Program-made: the position numbers and the translations under genes
The notes under the pieces: model-generated
Told to the model about the DNA's origin: nothing
What the model saw: the letters and a program-made list of their open reading frames with translations, nothing else
Databases searched by the model: none
DNA from: Pseudomonadota bacterium
GTDB lineage: Bacteria; Desulfobacterota; Desulfobulbia; Desulfobulbales; Desulfocapsaceae
NCBI GenBank assembly: GCA_018817385.1
Contig: JAHIUA010000050.1
Location: 1 to 64,000, forward strand
Length of the DNA stretch: 64,000 nucleotides
Direction: 5' to 3'
In this document: positions 56,449 through 64,000 of the stretch, in pieces
Layout of the letters: each line of letters begins with the position of its first letter
Position numbering within the stretch: position 1 is the first letter of the stretch

Positions 56449-56846
56449 ACGTTAGAACCAAAAGTTAAAGGGACAAGTTGTTTGAGTATCATAGGATTTC
56501 AACCACACTCAGATGATATCAGGAGGAGTCCATGTCTGTGGGTAATCAAGGTTGACTTGTATGTCAACCTCCCATTTTTTTCATAATAAAGAGTGTCGGG
56601 CCGTTACAGAATAAATAACTCTCTAAGCGTCAGTCGATTCTGCTGAGAATAATAGCGAATCTGGATTTTATTGTAAAAGAATTTGGAAAAAATGAATAGA
56701 CCTCATTTGCAGTTGTACGATATTTTCCGAGATGCTATGCTGGCGCAGGAAATGACCGCTAAAAAGTCTTCGTGTCTATTCACAAGGTTGGTCTTTGTCG
56801 ACGGCTACAGTCGTCCTTTGCTTGTCTCTAATCAAAAGAGAAAAAT

Positions 56847-57509
56847 ATGAAATGGAAAGGGCTTGTTTTTGATCTGGATGGAACTCTTCTCGATACCCTT
56901 GAAGATTTGGCGGCTGCTGCCAACGCCACTCTTGATCATTTTGGTTTTCCCGGTCATCCAGTGGATGCCTATCGTTATTTTGTCGGAGAAGGCTTGAAAA
57001 CTCTGATGCAGCGGATTGTGCCGCAAGCATCTGCAACGGATGCGGAGTTGACAGCCTACATGAAGAAATTTACTGAGATCTATAGCCGGAATTGGAATGA
57101 GCGCACAGCACCCTATAAAGGAATTCCGGAAATGGTCTCATCCCTTGCCTCTGCAGGTTTGCAGCTTGCAGTTCTCTCCAATAAACCCCACGATTTTACC
57201 CGGATCTGTGTGGAGTCATTTTTTCCGGAAAATCCCTTTGCTTTTGTTTTCGGGCAGCGGGAAGGGGTGGCCAAAAAACCAGACCCGGCCGGGGCCCTGG
57301 AAATTGCCGATAAGATGGGGCTGGTCCCGGAGGAGATACTCTACGTTGGTGATACGGCAACCGACATGCAGACTGGGAACAGGGCAGGAATGAAGACTGT
57401 TGGGGTTTTGTGGGGGTTTCGTGACCGTCAGGAGCTTGAGGAAAACAAGGCCTGGAAGATTGCAGCAACACCTGCGGAGGTAGTGTCTTATGCCGTTGAG
57501 TCCTGCTGA
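56847..57509 (+). CDS. gph: Phosphoglycolate phosphatase (HAD family)
   Basis: Hydrolyses 2-phosphoglycolate or a similar small phosphate ester. 220 residues. HAD motif I is FDLDGTLLDT, motif II LSNKPH, motif III the Lys in GVAKKPDP, and motif IV YVGDTATDMQTG. The cap domain between motifs I and II is of the Gph type. It overlaps the following DUF445 gene by 20 bp. Substrate is assigned by family only. Confidence 0.9.
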   Translation: MKWKGLVFDLDGTLLDTLEDLAAAANATLDHFGFPGHPVDAYRYFVGEGLKTLMQRIVPQASATDAELTAYMKKFTEIYSRNWNERTAPYKGIPEMVSSLASAGLQLAVLSNKPHDFTRICVESFFPENPFAFVFGQREGVAKKPDPAGALEIADKMGLVPEEILYVGDTATDMQTGNRAGMKTVGVLWGFRDRQELEENKAWKIAATPAEVVSYAVESC

Positions 57510-59103
57510 TTTAATACCTGTTCTCCATTACGCGGCCCCACCTTTTCTTGGTGCTTTTATCGGTTATCTCACCAATAAGGTGGCGATCAAGATGCTGTTT
57601 CGGCCCCTGGAGGCCAAATATTTTCTCGGTGTTCGCATCCCCATGACGCCTGGCGTCATCCCTTCGAAACGGAAAGAGCTGGCAGAAAATATCGGGGAGA
57701 TGGTAGGCAATCATCTTCTCACTAGTGATGAGATCAGCAGGGGGCTGGAAAAGGAGAGTTTTCAGCAGACGCTGTATGATCTGATAGAAAATCGTGGCGA
57801 GGCCCTGTTGCAGAAAGACCTTGGCCCTGTGAGTGAGATTGTTCCGAAAGAGTATCACAACTACTATCAGGCAGCAGTGCAAGCCGTCACTTCTCGGACA
57901 CGGGAGTCTATCCATTCGTTTATCGATTCGAAAGCGTTTAAGGATATCCTGGAAAACACCATCGATGAACAGTTCTATCGCTTGCTGGCCGCTGATCTGC
58001 AGACATTTCTGCCTGGTCAGGATCGTGAGTCTGCGTACGGTTTTCTGGAAAAGAGCCTGGGGCGGATGCTTGCGAGTCCCGCCATGGATGAATGGGTGGA
58101 GACTTTTGTCCAGCAAAAGGTGTATGCGACCCTGCAGCAGGAAAAAACACCGGCAGATATCTTTCCCGAGACCATGCAGGAGCTCATTGTCAGCAGTATC
58201 GAGAACCAGACCCCGGTACTTCTTGAAAAACTCGCCCATATCATTTCTGAACCGGAGATCCGAGATCGTATCGTTGTCGGGGTACGTATGGGAGTGGAGT
58301 CCTTTGTTGCAGGCCTGGGTCCCATGGCAGCACTGGCCAGTGGCTTTCTGACCCCGGAAGTGGTGGAGGGAAAGGTAAGAAAATACCTGGAAGAAAAGGA
58401 AGAAGATATTGTTGACTGGCTGCAAAATGTCGAAGTACAGGAGCGAGTGGCCAAGGCGCTACGCGAACGAAGCCGGGAGTTTCTGAATACTCCGGTGGTA
58501 AAAATAATCGGTGGCGATCCTGGTGATATGGTAGAGCATTTTTGTAACCATCTCAGTCGTCAGTTATCTGCACTTCTTCGTGAGCCAGAGACCGCCAGTG
58601 CCTTTGCATCCATGGTCAGAGACAATATTGAGATCCATATCGATGGCGGCAAACTGTCCCTGGGTGAGATTCTCTTTGATCTGGTGGGAGATGAGGGCAT
58701 AAGCCGGGGCAGAGAGTGGTTGAAAAATGAAGTGTTTTCCATTCTCGCTTCAGAAAAGAGCAGAAAGACCCTGGACACCATGGTGGGCAGCCTGTTGACA
58801 AATCTTCTCAATTCACCCGTGGGCAGACTGGGACGCCTCCTTCCTGCCGGGGTTCGAGATGGAATCTACGAATCTTTACGCCGAATGTCCTCCAATATGC
58901 TGGCCGTGGAAGTACCGGGTCTGGTGGACTCACTCAACATCCGCCATATCGTCAAAGAAAAGGTGAATTCCCTGGACCTCATGCGTCTGGAACGTCTGCT
59001 GCTCTCCATCATGGAAGAGCAATTCAAGTATATCAATCTCTTCGGTGCTCTTCTCGGCTTTCTGATCGGCTGCCTGAACCTGTTTTTCCTCAATGTCCTG
59101 TAA
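57490..59103 (+). CDS. DUF445-family membrane protein
   Basis: A 537-residue protein with one hydrophobic segment at each end. PFLGAFIGYLTNKVAIKMLF is the DUF445 N-terminal signature, followed by the conserved TPGVIPSKRKELAENIGEMV. The C-terminus, FGALLGFLIGCLNLFFLNVL, is a membrane helix. The large middle part is helical and probably cytoplasmic. Function unknown. The start overlaps gph by 20 bp. Confidence 0.9.
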   Translation: MPLSPADLIPVLHYAAPPFLGAFIGYLTNKVAIKMLFRPLEAKYFLGVRIPMTPGVIPSKRKELAENIGEMVGNHLLTSDEISRGLEKESFQQTLYDLIENRGEALLQKDLGPVSEIVPKEYHNYYQAAVQAVTSRTRESIHSFIDSKAFKDILENTIDEQFYRLLAADLQTFLPGQDRESAYGFLEKSLGRMLASPAMDEWVETFVQQKVYATLQQEKTPADIFPETMQELIVSSIENQTPVLLEKLAHIISEPEIRDRIVVGVRMGVESFVAGLGPMAALASGFLTPEVVEGKVRKYLEEKEEDIVDWLQNVEVQERVAKALRERSREFLNTPVVKIIGGDPGDMVEHFCNHLSRQLSALLREPETASAFASMVRDNIEIHIDGGKLSLGEILFDLVGDEGISRGREWLKNEVFSILASEKSRKTLDTMVGSLLTNLLNSPVGRLGRLLPAGVRDGIYESLRRMSSNMLAVEVPGLVDSLNIRHIVKEKVNSLDLMRLERLLLSIMEEQFKYINLFGALLGFLIGCLNLFFLNVL

Positions 59104-59131
59104 CTAGTGAAATGACCCTCATGAGTTCAGC

Positions 59132-59157
59132 GATCCAGCGTCGTTTGATGCTGGATC
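59132..59157. repeat. Hairpin after the DUF445 gene
   Basis: GATCCAGC (59132-59139) pairs with GCTGGATC (59150-59157). There is no T-run, so it is a weak terminator at best. Confidence 0.6.
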
Positions 59158-59268
59158 GTCAGAGGGGTGTATAGGGAAATTGTCCAGGTAGAGAGTTGTA
59201 TCTGATGGCCGATCCTTCCACCTTCTGACAAGATTGTCATGTACCGCTCCTTTAAAGACCTCTGACAT

Positions 59269-59370
59269 CGGTGATGAACGGTAAGCCGGCACTCGGTACA
59301 GTACCCCCTGAGGGGTGCAAGTACCTTCACAAATTCTTTTCAAAAAAACACGAAAAGAATTTCATATCTA
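59269..59370 (+). repeat. Rep2 copy 3, upstream of the acetate transporter gene
   Basis: On the plus strand: GGTGATGAACGGTAAGCCGG, CACTC, a GTAC...CCCC/GGGG...GTAC hairpin, CTTCAC, then AAATTCTTTTC pairing with GAAAAGAATTT. It ends about 150 bp before the start codon, in the same orientation relative to the gene as copies 1 and 2. Confidence 0.8.
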
Positions 59371-59523
59371 AATACTCTTGCCCGGGTGTCCACTTTTTCT
59401 ATCCCAGCTCTCTTCTGTATGGTATCTATGTCAGGAGTATTATTTGCAGTGGAGTATCGTGTTATCAGGTAGTTCACAACCTATTTGAAACGAGCTATTA
59501 TTATTTGTCAGGAGGTTTTTTGT

Positions 59524-60093
59524 ATGTCCAACGGAGAAACAACTCGAGGGAATCCGGCGGTGGTCGGTCTTGCAGGATTCGCTCTCACCACCATGCTGTT
59601 GCAAGTGCACAATATAGGCTTGTGTGATATCGGACCCATTGTGGCACTTGCTTTTGTGTTCGGCGGCTTAGCCCAGATGCTTGCCGGCTTCCAGGAGTTT
59701 AAATGCGGCAATAACTTCGGATACAGTGCTTTTGTCTCTTATGGGGCCTTCTGGATAGCCCTTGGCATCATTTTCATGCTCAATCATTTTAATATCTATC
59801 ATTCCAGTACCACCGATGTGGGTTGGTTCCTGGTGGGCTGGACCATCTATACTTTTATCATGTGGATTCCCGCCATGAGAATTCATGGGGCAATGGCTCT
59901 GACCTTTACGCTCCTCCTTATCGGCTTCATTCTCCTTGATCTGGCCCATTTCGGTTTTCCTGAAATGACGAAGGTTGCAGGGTATGAACTTATGCTCTGT
60001 GCCGCCTCAGCATGGTATATGATGGCGCATGCCATTTATGCCCAGGTCTTTGGGAGAGATGTCCTGCCCCTTGGAAAAGCATGGATCAAATAA
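59524..60093 (+). CDS. satP: Acetate/succinate uptake transporter (AceTr, YaaH/GPR1 family)
   Basis: A 189-residue, six-helix inner-membrane carrier for acetate. NPAVVGLAGFALTTMLLQVH is the NPAPLGL-type family signature. GGLAQMLAGFQEFKCGNNFG and FGFPEMTKVAGYE are further conserved blocks. ATG 59524 has AGGAGG about eight bases upstream; an in-frame Met 13 codons earlier lacks one. A Rep2 element precedes the gene. A cache-domain protein gene follows on the same strand. Confidence 0.92.
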   Translation: MSNGETTRGNPAVVGLAGFALTTMLLQVHNIGLCDIGPIVALAFVFGGLAQMLAGFQEFKCGNNFGYSAFVSYGAFWIALGIIFMLNHFNIYHSSTTDVGWFLVGWTIYTFIMWIPAMRIHGAMALTFTLLLIGFILLDLAHFGFPEMTKVAGYELMLCAASAWYMMAHAIYAQVFGRDVLPLGKAWIK

Positions 60094-60149
60094 ATCAGTT
60101 AGTACGGTGTACACCTATAGAAAAGTAACTTTAAAAAAGGATGGATACA

Positions 60150-60629
60150 ATGCAAAGACTTTTAATCGTTCTCGCCATGGCCACGTTAGTTCTTTTTTCC
60201 ACTCCAGTAGTTGCTGAGGAAAGAGCAACCACAGAAGAATGTGTTATAAAGACCCATGAAGCAGCTGCAATTATTACTGCCCGAGGGGTAGAGGCGTCTA
60301 TTAAAATGATTGGTGATCCCAAAGGCCCTTTTGTGTGGAAAGATTCCTATGTATTTCTGATGAACCTGAAGGGGAAAATGCTGGCGCATCCCATGCAACC
60401 TGAACTGACGCAACAAGAGCATATACTCCTGCAAACAGATGCCACAGATAACGCGATCTTCGTCCATTTCGTGAACCTGGCTAAGGATCCGGGACAAGGC
60501 TGGGTCGGTTATATGTGGCCTAAACCAGGGAAAAGTTCGCCGGCAAAAAAAATTACTTATATTTACAGGGTGCCATCGACAGACCTTTTCGTTGGTGCAG
60601 GCGTTTATGTAGGCGGGATGATGTATTGA
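60150..60629 (+). CDS. Periplasmic single-cache-domain protein
   Basis: About 159 residues. The signal peptide ends VVAEE. It carries one sCache_2-type domain: KDSYVFLMNLKGKMLAHPMQ is the beta-strand core with the LxGxxxAHP pattern, and GWVGYMWPKPG plus TDLFVGAGVYVG complete it. These domains bind small organic acids. It follows the acetate transporter by about 56 bp and may bind the same class of ligand. ATG 60150 is chosen because AAAAAAGG lies at a proper distance; ATG 60141 is too close. Confidence 0.85.
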   Translation: MQRLLIVLAMATLVLFSTPVVAEERATTEECVIKTHEAAAIITARGVEASIKMIGDPKGPFVWKDSYVFLMNLKGKMLAHPMQPELTQQEHILLQTDATDNAIFVHFVNLAKDPGQGWVGYMWPKPGKSSPAKKITYIYRVPSTDLFVGAGVYVGGMMY

Positions 60630-60961
60630 TTGCAAATCTGATACGCTTCTCAGCCTATCTTTTTATTTGTGCCTGTCAGCAAGGGCTCGCAACGGTGTAA
60701 GAGCACCAGATCTGTCCCTGGGGAAGCTTGCGAGCTCTTGCTCCTCTTGTCCCTCGCTGGTTCAAATGGCAAATGGTTGCTGGAGCCAGGGAAAACAACA
60801 GGCTCTCATTGAACCTCCTCCATTACTACCAGGGCATACAGAGCCCAAGAGTCCAGGTCTCTTACTGAAACCCTAATGTCGCCATGAGTGATTTAATAAT
60901 CTATACGGAGAAACGGCTTCGCCCGCCCCCCTCCAGCTCAATCTGACAAAGGGAGTGCTAG

Positions 60962-61121
60962 GAGCCTGTCGGACTTAGACATAAATCTGCTGCAAATTTG
61001 ACAAATCGGTCCATATTTCCATAGCTTTTCGTTAAATAGGCCTGCTATTCGCCTCAAATCCATGAAAATCTGGTCTCGATTTCTCTAATTTTCGCTACGA
61101 TTCTCTAAATCCGACAGACTC
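60962..61121. mobile_element. MITE-like element flanked by CTAG
   Basis: About 160 bp, with terminal inverted repeats GAGCCTGTCGGACTTAGA on the left and, as reverse complement on the right, GAGTCTGTCGGATTTAGA. CTAG occurs at both outer borders (60958-60961 and 61121-61124), compatible with a target-site duplication. It has no coding capacity. A related shorter copy is at 23213-23324. Confidence 0.75.
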
Positions 61122-61352
61122 TAGTAAGTCCGGTTCGTGGATTACTCCCTTTTCTTCAGAGAAAGCCGCACCTTCTTTTCCTTTCTTACCCCAATGCCTC
61201 CTCTATCCCATTTTGGATAGTAGTGAGAACCTTTCCAAAACTGGCTGTTTCTCAAAAAAAAACCTTCGCATCTGCGCTTCCCTTGTTGTTTGCAAAATAT
61301 AATCAGCTTCTTCTAAGTAACAAGATGGTCGCAGTGAAATGCATCGAGTACC

Positions 61353-61386
61353 TCTATTGAGAAAAAATAATCTTCTTTCTCAATAG
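61353..61386. repeat. 11-bp stem hairpin
   Basis: CTATTGAGAAA (61353-61363) pairs with TTTCTCAATAG (61376-61386) around a 12-base AT-rich loop. Confidence 0.65.
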
Positions 61387-61711
61387 ATAGGAATCCGGCA
61401 ACTGGAGTGTATTTGAACGACTCGGTTTCTAACCTTCAGATGGAAAAAGAAATGAAGATGTAACCTTTTTGTCTCCTCTACGTTTGTAATATAACACCAC
61501 AAAACAATCGATTCTCTCCAAACGGGTTCACCTTAGTATATGAAAATTACAAATTTAAGCGTATTTCTTGTCAGTTATGCGATTTTTTGCTTATTCCAGT
61601 ACCTTTGTCTCAGGCTAATGTTTTAGGTAGCTTTGCTGGGTTGGCAAAAGTTTTTTTTAAAAATGTACCTGTTCAGGTAATGCCCCATGATTGGCAAATA
61701 AGCGCTCTGTA

Positions 61712-61813
61712 ACTGTTGAGCAGTGCTTTCTATTCGATCAGTCAGGACGTTGAAGCGAACTCGTGTTATTCGAGAAGGCCTCAATGGACGAAGAGGGAGT
61801 GCTGCTGAATAGT
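61712..61813 (+). repeat. Rep3 copy 3
   Basis: 102 bp from ACTGTTGAGCAGTGCT (61712-61727) to AGTGCTGCTGAATAGT (61798-61813). The inner part is also near-palindromic (TATTCGATCAGTCAGGAC against TCAATGGACGAAGA). It lies about 170 bp upstream of the cytochrome c peroxidase start. Confidence 0.78.
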
Positions 61814-61984
61814 ACCAAAAAACAACCCGTAATGGCCTGACCATAAAAGGAGGAAAAGGTCGGTTCGACAAATAAAACGTCCATCATATCTTTACCTGTT
61901 CGCTACCATTTCTTTTTTTCGTATCAGAAATATTGAACGTGAAAATGAATATCGAAAATCCGTCGATAAAGGAGAATGAGTATA

Positions 61985-63154
61985 ATGAAAAAGGTGACAT
62001 TTACGGCGCTGACCCTGGTTTTGACTCTTTTGATCAGTGTTGCATGGGCCGGCTCAGAGAAAGATTTGGCAAAGCTCGGTGGATTACTCTACAAAGACAA
62101 AAACTTATCCTTAAACAAAAACCAGTCCTGCAAGACCTGTCACCATTCTGCAGCCGGATTTGCAGATCCGGAGAACCTGAGAGATCCCATTAGTTTTCCT
62201 GTTTCCGATGGGTCAGATCCGACTTTGTTCGGTGGTCGCAATGCACCCAGCGCCGCCTATGCCGGCTTCAGTCCCGTATTTTCTTGGGACGATGCCATTG
62301 GCGGCTATGTTGGCGGCATGTTTTGGGACGGACGGGCAACAGGTAAGAGATTAGGGGATCCACTGGCCGAGCAGGCCTTGGGACCTTTTTTAAATCCCGT
62401 TGAGATGGGCATGGAAAAAGCGGCGGTGGTTCTAGCGGTATCAGTCTCCAATTATGCAGATTTGTTTGCAAGAGTCTTCCGTGGGACTGACTTTACGGAT
62501 GTCGATGGAACCTATGATAATATCGGCAGAGCCATTGCCGCTTTTGAGCGGGGCGCAACGGTTACCCAATTCAACTCACTATTTGATAAATTCTGGGCTG
62601 CCTGTCGCCAAAGAGGTATCGATGTGAGTAGTATCGACACAGCCACCAATCTGACGACGTTGCCGGAGGGCATCCTGAGTGCTACTCAGCTGCAAGGACT
62701 TGCTCTTTTTAATGATACGGCTAAAGGGAATTGTGCAGCCTGTCACCCGACTACGGATTATATCGACTCAGCCGGAACCCTTCATCCACCGCTTTTCACG
62801 GATTTCAGCTATGACAATATCGGCCTCCCCACCAATCCTCGAGTTGAATATCTTTCGGGAGTAGCTCCACCTGACTTGGGCCTGGGAGGTTTCGTGGAGG
62901 ATTCCAGCCAAGATGGTAAATTTAAAGTGCCTACCCTTCGCAATGTTGCCAAATCCGCGCCTTACGGACACAATGGCTATTTTCCGACCCTTCAAGAGAT
63001 CGTCATTTTTTTTAATACCCGGGATGCAGGGATGTGGGACGATCCAGAAGTAGCGGCAACCGTAAATTTCACAGAACTTGGCGAGCTGGGTTTGACTCGC
63101 CAGGAAGAGTTACAACTTGTATCTTTTCTAGGAACTTTGACTGACCAAGAATAA
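61985..63154 (+). CDS. Di-heme cytochrome c peroxidase (CcpA/MauG family)
   Basis: Periplasmic hydrogen-peroxide reductase of 389 residues. The signal peptide is MKKVTFTALTLVLTLLISVAWA. The first heme site is CKTCHHSAAGFADP and the second is CAACHPTTDY. Conserved peroxidase segments are FWDGRATG, LGPFLNPVEMGM and FKVPTLRNVAKSAPYGHNG, with a YFPTLQEIVIFFN end. ATG 61985 follows AAAGGAG at about ten bases; ATG 61976 is too close to the site. It stands alone downstream of Rep3 copy 3. Confidence 0.93.
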   Translation: MKKVTFTALTLVLTLLISVAWAGSEKDLAKLGGLLYKDKNLSLNKNQSCKTCHHSAAGFADPENLRDPISFPVSDGSDPTLFGGRNAPSAAYAGFSPVFSWDDAIGGYVGGMFWDGRATGKRLGDPLAEQALGPFLNPVEMGMEKAAVVLAVSVSNYADLFARVFRGTDFTDVDGTYDNIGRAIAAFERGATVTQFNSLFDKFWAACRQRGIDVSSIDTATNLTTLPEGILSATQLQGLALFNDTAKGNCAACHPTTDYIDSAGTLHPPLFTDFSYDNIGLPTNPRVEYLSGVAPPDLGLGGFVEDSSQDGKFKVPTLRNVAKSAPYGHNGYFPTLQEIVIFFNTRDAGMWDDPEVAATVNFTELGELGLTRQEELQLVSFLGTLTDQE

Positions 63155-63282
63155 GGAATACGAAAGAACTTCATTGAGGTCATTCCATTCACCAGTTGTT
63201 GCGAACAGGACTGAAAAGTAAGTTGTCTTATGCTTGTTACAGCCACGGAAGAAGCTTAACCCGCCATTTATGGGGGGAAATG

Positions 63283-63411
63283 TTCATGGATATCCAAGAA
63301 AACCGGATTGGGAAGACAGCTGTTTTTGTCTGCCAGACAATTCTGTTGCTTGGTACCGCAGTTATGCCGGTTCAGGACGAGATATTGGCTGCCGAGGAAA
63401 TGGTCCGCTGA
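63283..63411 (+). CDS. Possible truncated exported peptide
   Basis: A 42-codon frame beginning ATG 63283 (or 63289) behind TATGGGGGGAA, a good ribosome-binding site. The product resembles a bare signal peptide (TAVFVCQTILLLGTAVMPVQ) with a short tail and then stops. It may be the 5' end of a decayed gene for an exported protein. Nothing recognisable follows to the window end. Confidence 0.3.
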   Translation, partial: FMDIQENRIGKTAVFVCQTILLLGTAVMPVQDEILAAEEMVR

Positions 63412-63762
63412 CAGTTGGTGAATGCCGGAATTATAGAGAAAGGTGAGTCGGTTATTACTGATCAGGGTGCAATTGTTGATGGGTAACTCGTTGAAGCTAC
63501 TGCTATGCCTTTGGCGCTGCACCGATAGCGGAGAGAGGGGATTTCGACTTACCTGCTCAAGCCTTTCTGTTCCAATTGAAATGCTTCATCAGCACTCAGA
63601 CGTCTGGTACAGCAAGGGGACCTCTGGATGATCACAGATCAGAACATTGATCGAGAGAAACTCGAAGTTGAGCATAACAGTGCAAACGTGAAAAGGATCT
63701 TTACTGCTGAGTTGCCCTCCGGGCCTACAAGGTAAAGGCCTAATCGTTCCCCCTATAATGAA

Positions 63763-63798
63763 GCCGCAGGGAAGAGGGCAATCCTTCTTCCCTGCGGC
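63763..63798. repeat. Perfect 13-bp stem hairpin near the window end
   Basis: GCCGCAGGGAAGA (63763-63775) pairs perfectly with TCTTCCCTGCGGC (63786-63798). No T-run follows. About 15 bp later, ACTATCTTTTGAGTAGCACTC resembles one end of Rep3. Confidence 0.7.
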
Positions 63799-64000
63799 CT
63801 GCTGTCAGGTATCATACTATCTTTTGAGTAGCACTCTCTGCCCCAGGTTGCCCTGTCTCCCCGAGCATTTCCTCGCCTCACTCTTTTCTTTATTCCTCTC
63901 TGGTAAGGTCTTGACTGTTTGTAATGTGACGTCCTCAACCATTCCGGGCCTGCTTTTTGCGTGCATTCAATTGCAGCACCATTTTTTTTGCTTGTGAGGG

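Larger units (their letters stand above)
60630..61984. other. Gene-free region of about 1.35 kb with mobile-element-like repeats
   Basis: Contains the MITE-like element with CTAG flanks, a CTATTGAGAAA/TTTCTCAATAG hairpin (61353-61386) and Rep3 copy 3. No credible gene was found. Confidence 0.55.

Noticed and set aside
60700-60780. Possible tRNA suggested by CTGGTTCAAATGGC
   Set aside because: No cloverleaf could be formed around it: no matching acceptor stem or anticodon arm. No tRNA or rRNA was found anywhere in the window.
1-64000. CRISPR arrays, restriction systems and prophage genes
   Set aside because: No regularly spaced direct repeats, cas-like proteins, methyltransferase/nuclease pairs or phage structural genes were seen; the repeats present are dispersed, not arrayed.

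Overview
The window is a chromosomal segment of a Gram-negative, largely anaerobic sulfur bacterium. I infer Desulfobacterota, most likely order Desulfobulbales. The reasons are a YedE/TusA/DsrE sulfur-trafficking cluster of the kind linked to sulfur disproportionation, a cytochrome b558-type sdhCAB complex, sigma-54 regulation, c-type cytochromes and chemosensory genes. No rRNA or tRNA gene was found, so placement is by gene content only. Many short dispersed repeats and decayed genes sit between the operons.

Layout. 0-8 kb: 3' part of pepN, a two-gene glycosyltransferase unit, a 1-kb gene-free stretch, and a Tat-exported metallophosphoesterase on the minus strand. 8-14.5 kb: an internally deleted pepN copy, a small Cys-rich exported protein, a broken radical SAM gene, a NitT/TauT-type ABC transporter, and a transporter fragment. 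14.6-17 kb: glnHPQ with its promoter and an internal attenuator. 17-23.7 kb: a TIGR00300 protein convergent with a cyclic-2,3-DPG-synthetase-like GTPase, a DMT permease, a 2-hydroxyacid dehydrogenase and an ABM-fold protein. 24-27.7 kb: a chemoreceptor and a PhnD-like binding protein with a consensus sigma-70 promoter.

28.7-35 kb is the most interesting part. A yedE-tusA-dsrE operon includes two further small genes, one of only 57 codons. It is preceded by a sigma-54 promoter (GG-N10-GC) and two tandem TTGC-N5-GCAA palindromes. Immediately downstream and convergent lie a sensor kinase and an NtrC-type sigma-54 activator. I infer that this pair controls the sulfur operon.

36-47 kb: a secreted subtilase with a MopE-like tail, putA, a lipoprotein, beta-carbonic anhydrase, and a binding-protein/diguanylate-cyclase pair. 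48-50.3 kb: a TPP riboswitch with terminator and thiGH, without thiS. 50.4-56.5 kb: a two-heme membrane protein, a geranylgeranyl-reductase-family enzyme, and sdhC-VOC-sdhA-sdhB. 56.8-63.2 kb: gph, a DUF445 protein, an acetate transporter, a cache-domain protein and a di-heme cytochrome c peroxidase.

Five repeat families were recognised by eye. Rep1 is about 200 bp in six copies, mostly just upstream of plus-strand genes. Rep2 is about 105 bp in three copies, with a potential three-way-junction RNA fold, always in the same orientation before a gene. Rep3 is exactly 102 bp in three copies and near-palindromic. Rep4 is about 80 bp in two copies. The fifth is a MITE-like element in two copies, one flanked by CTAG.
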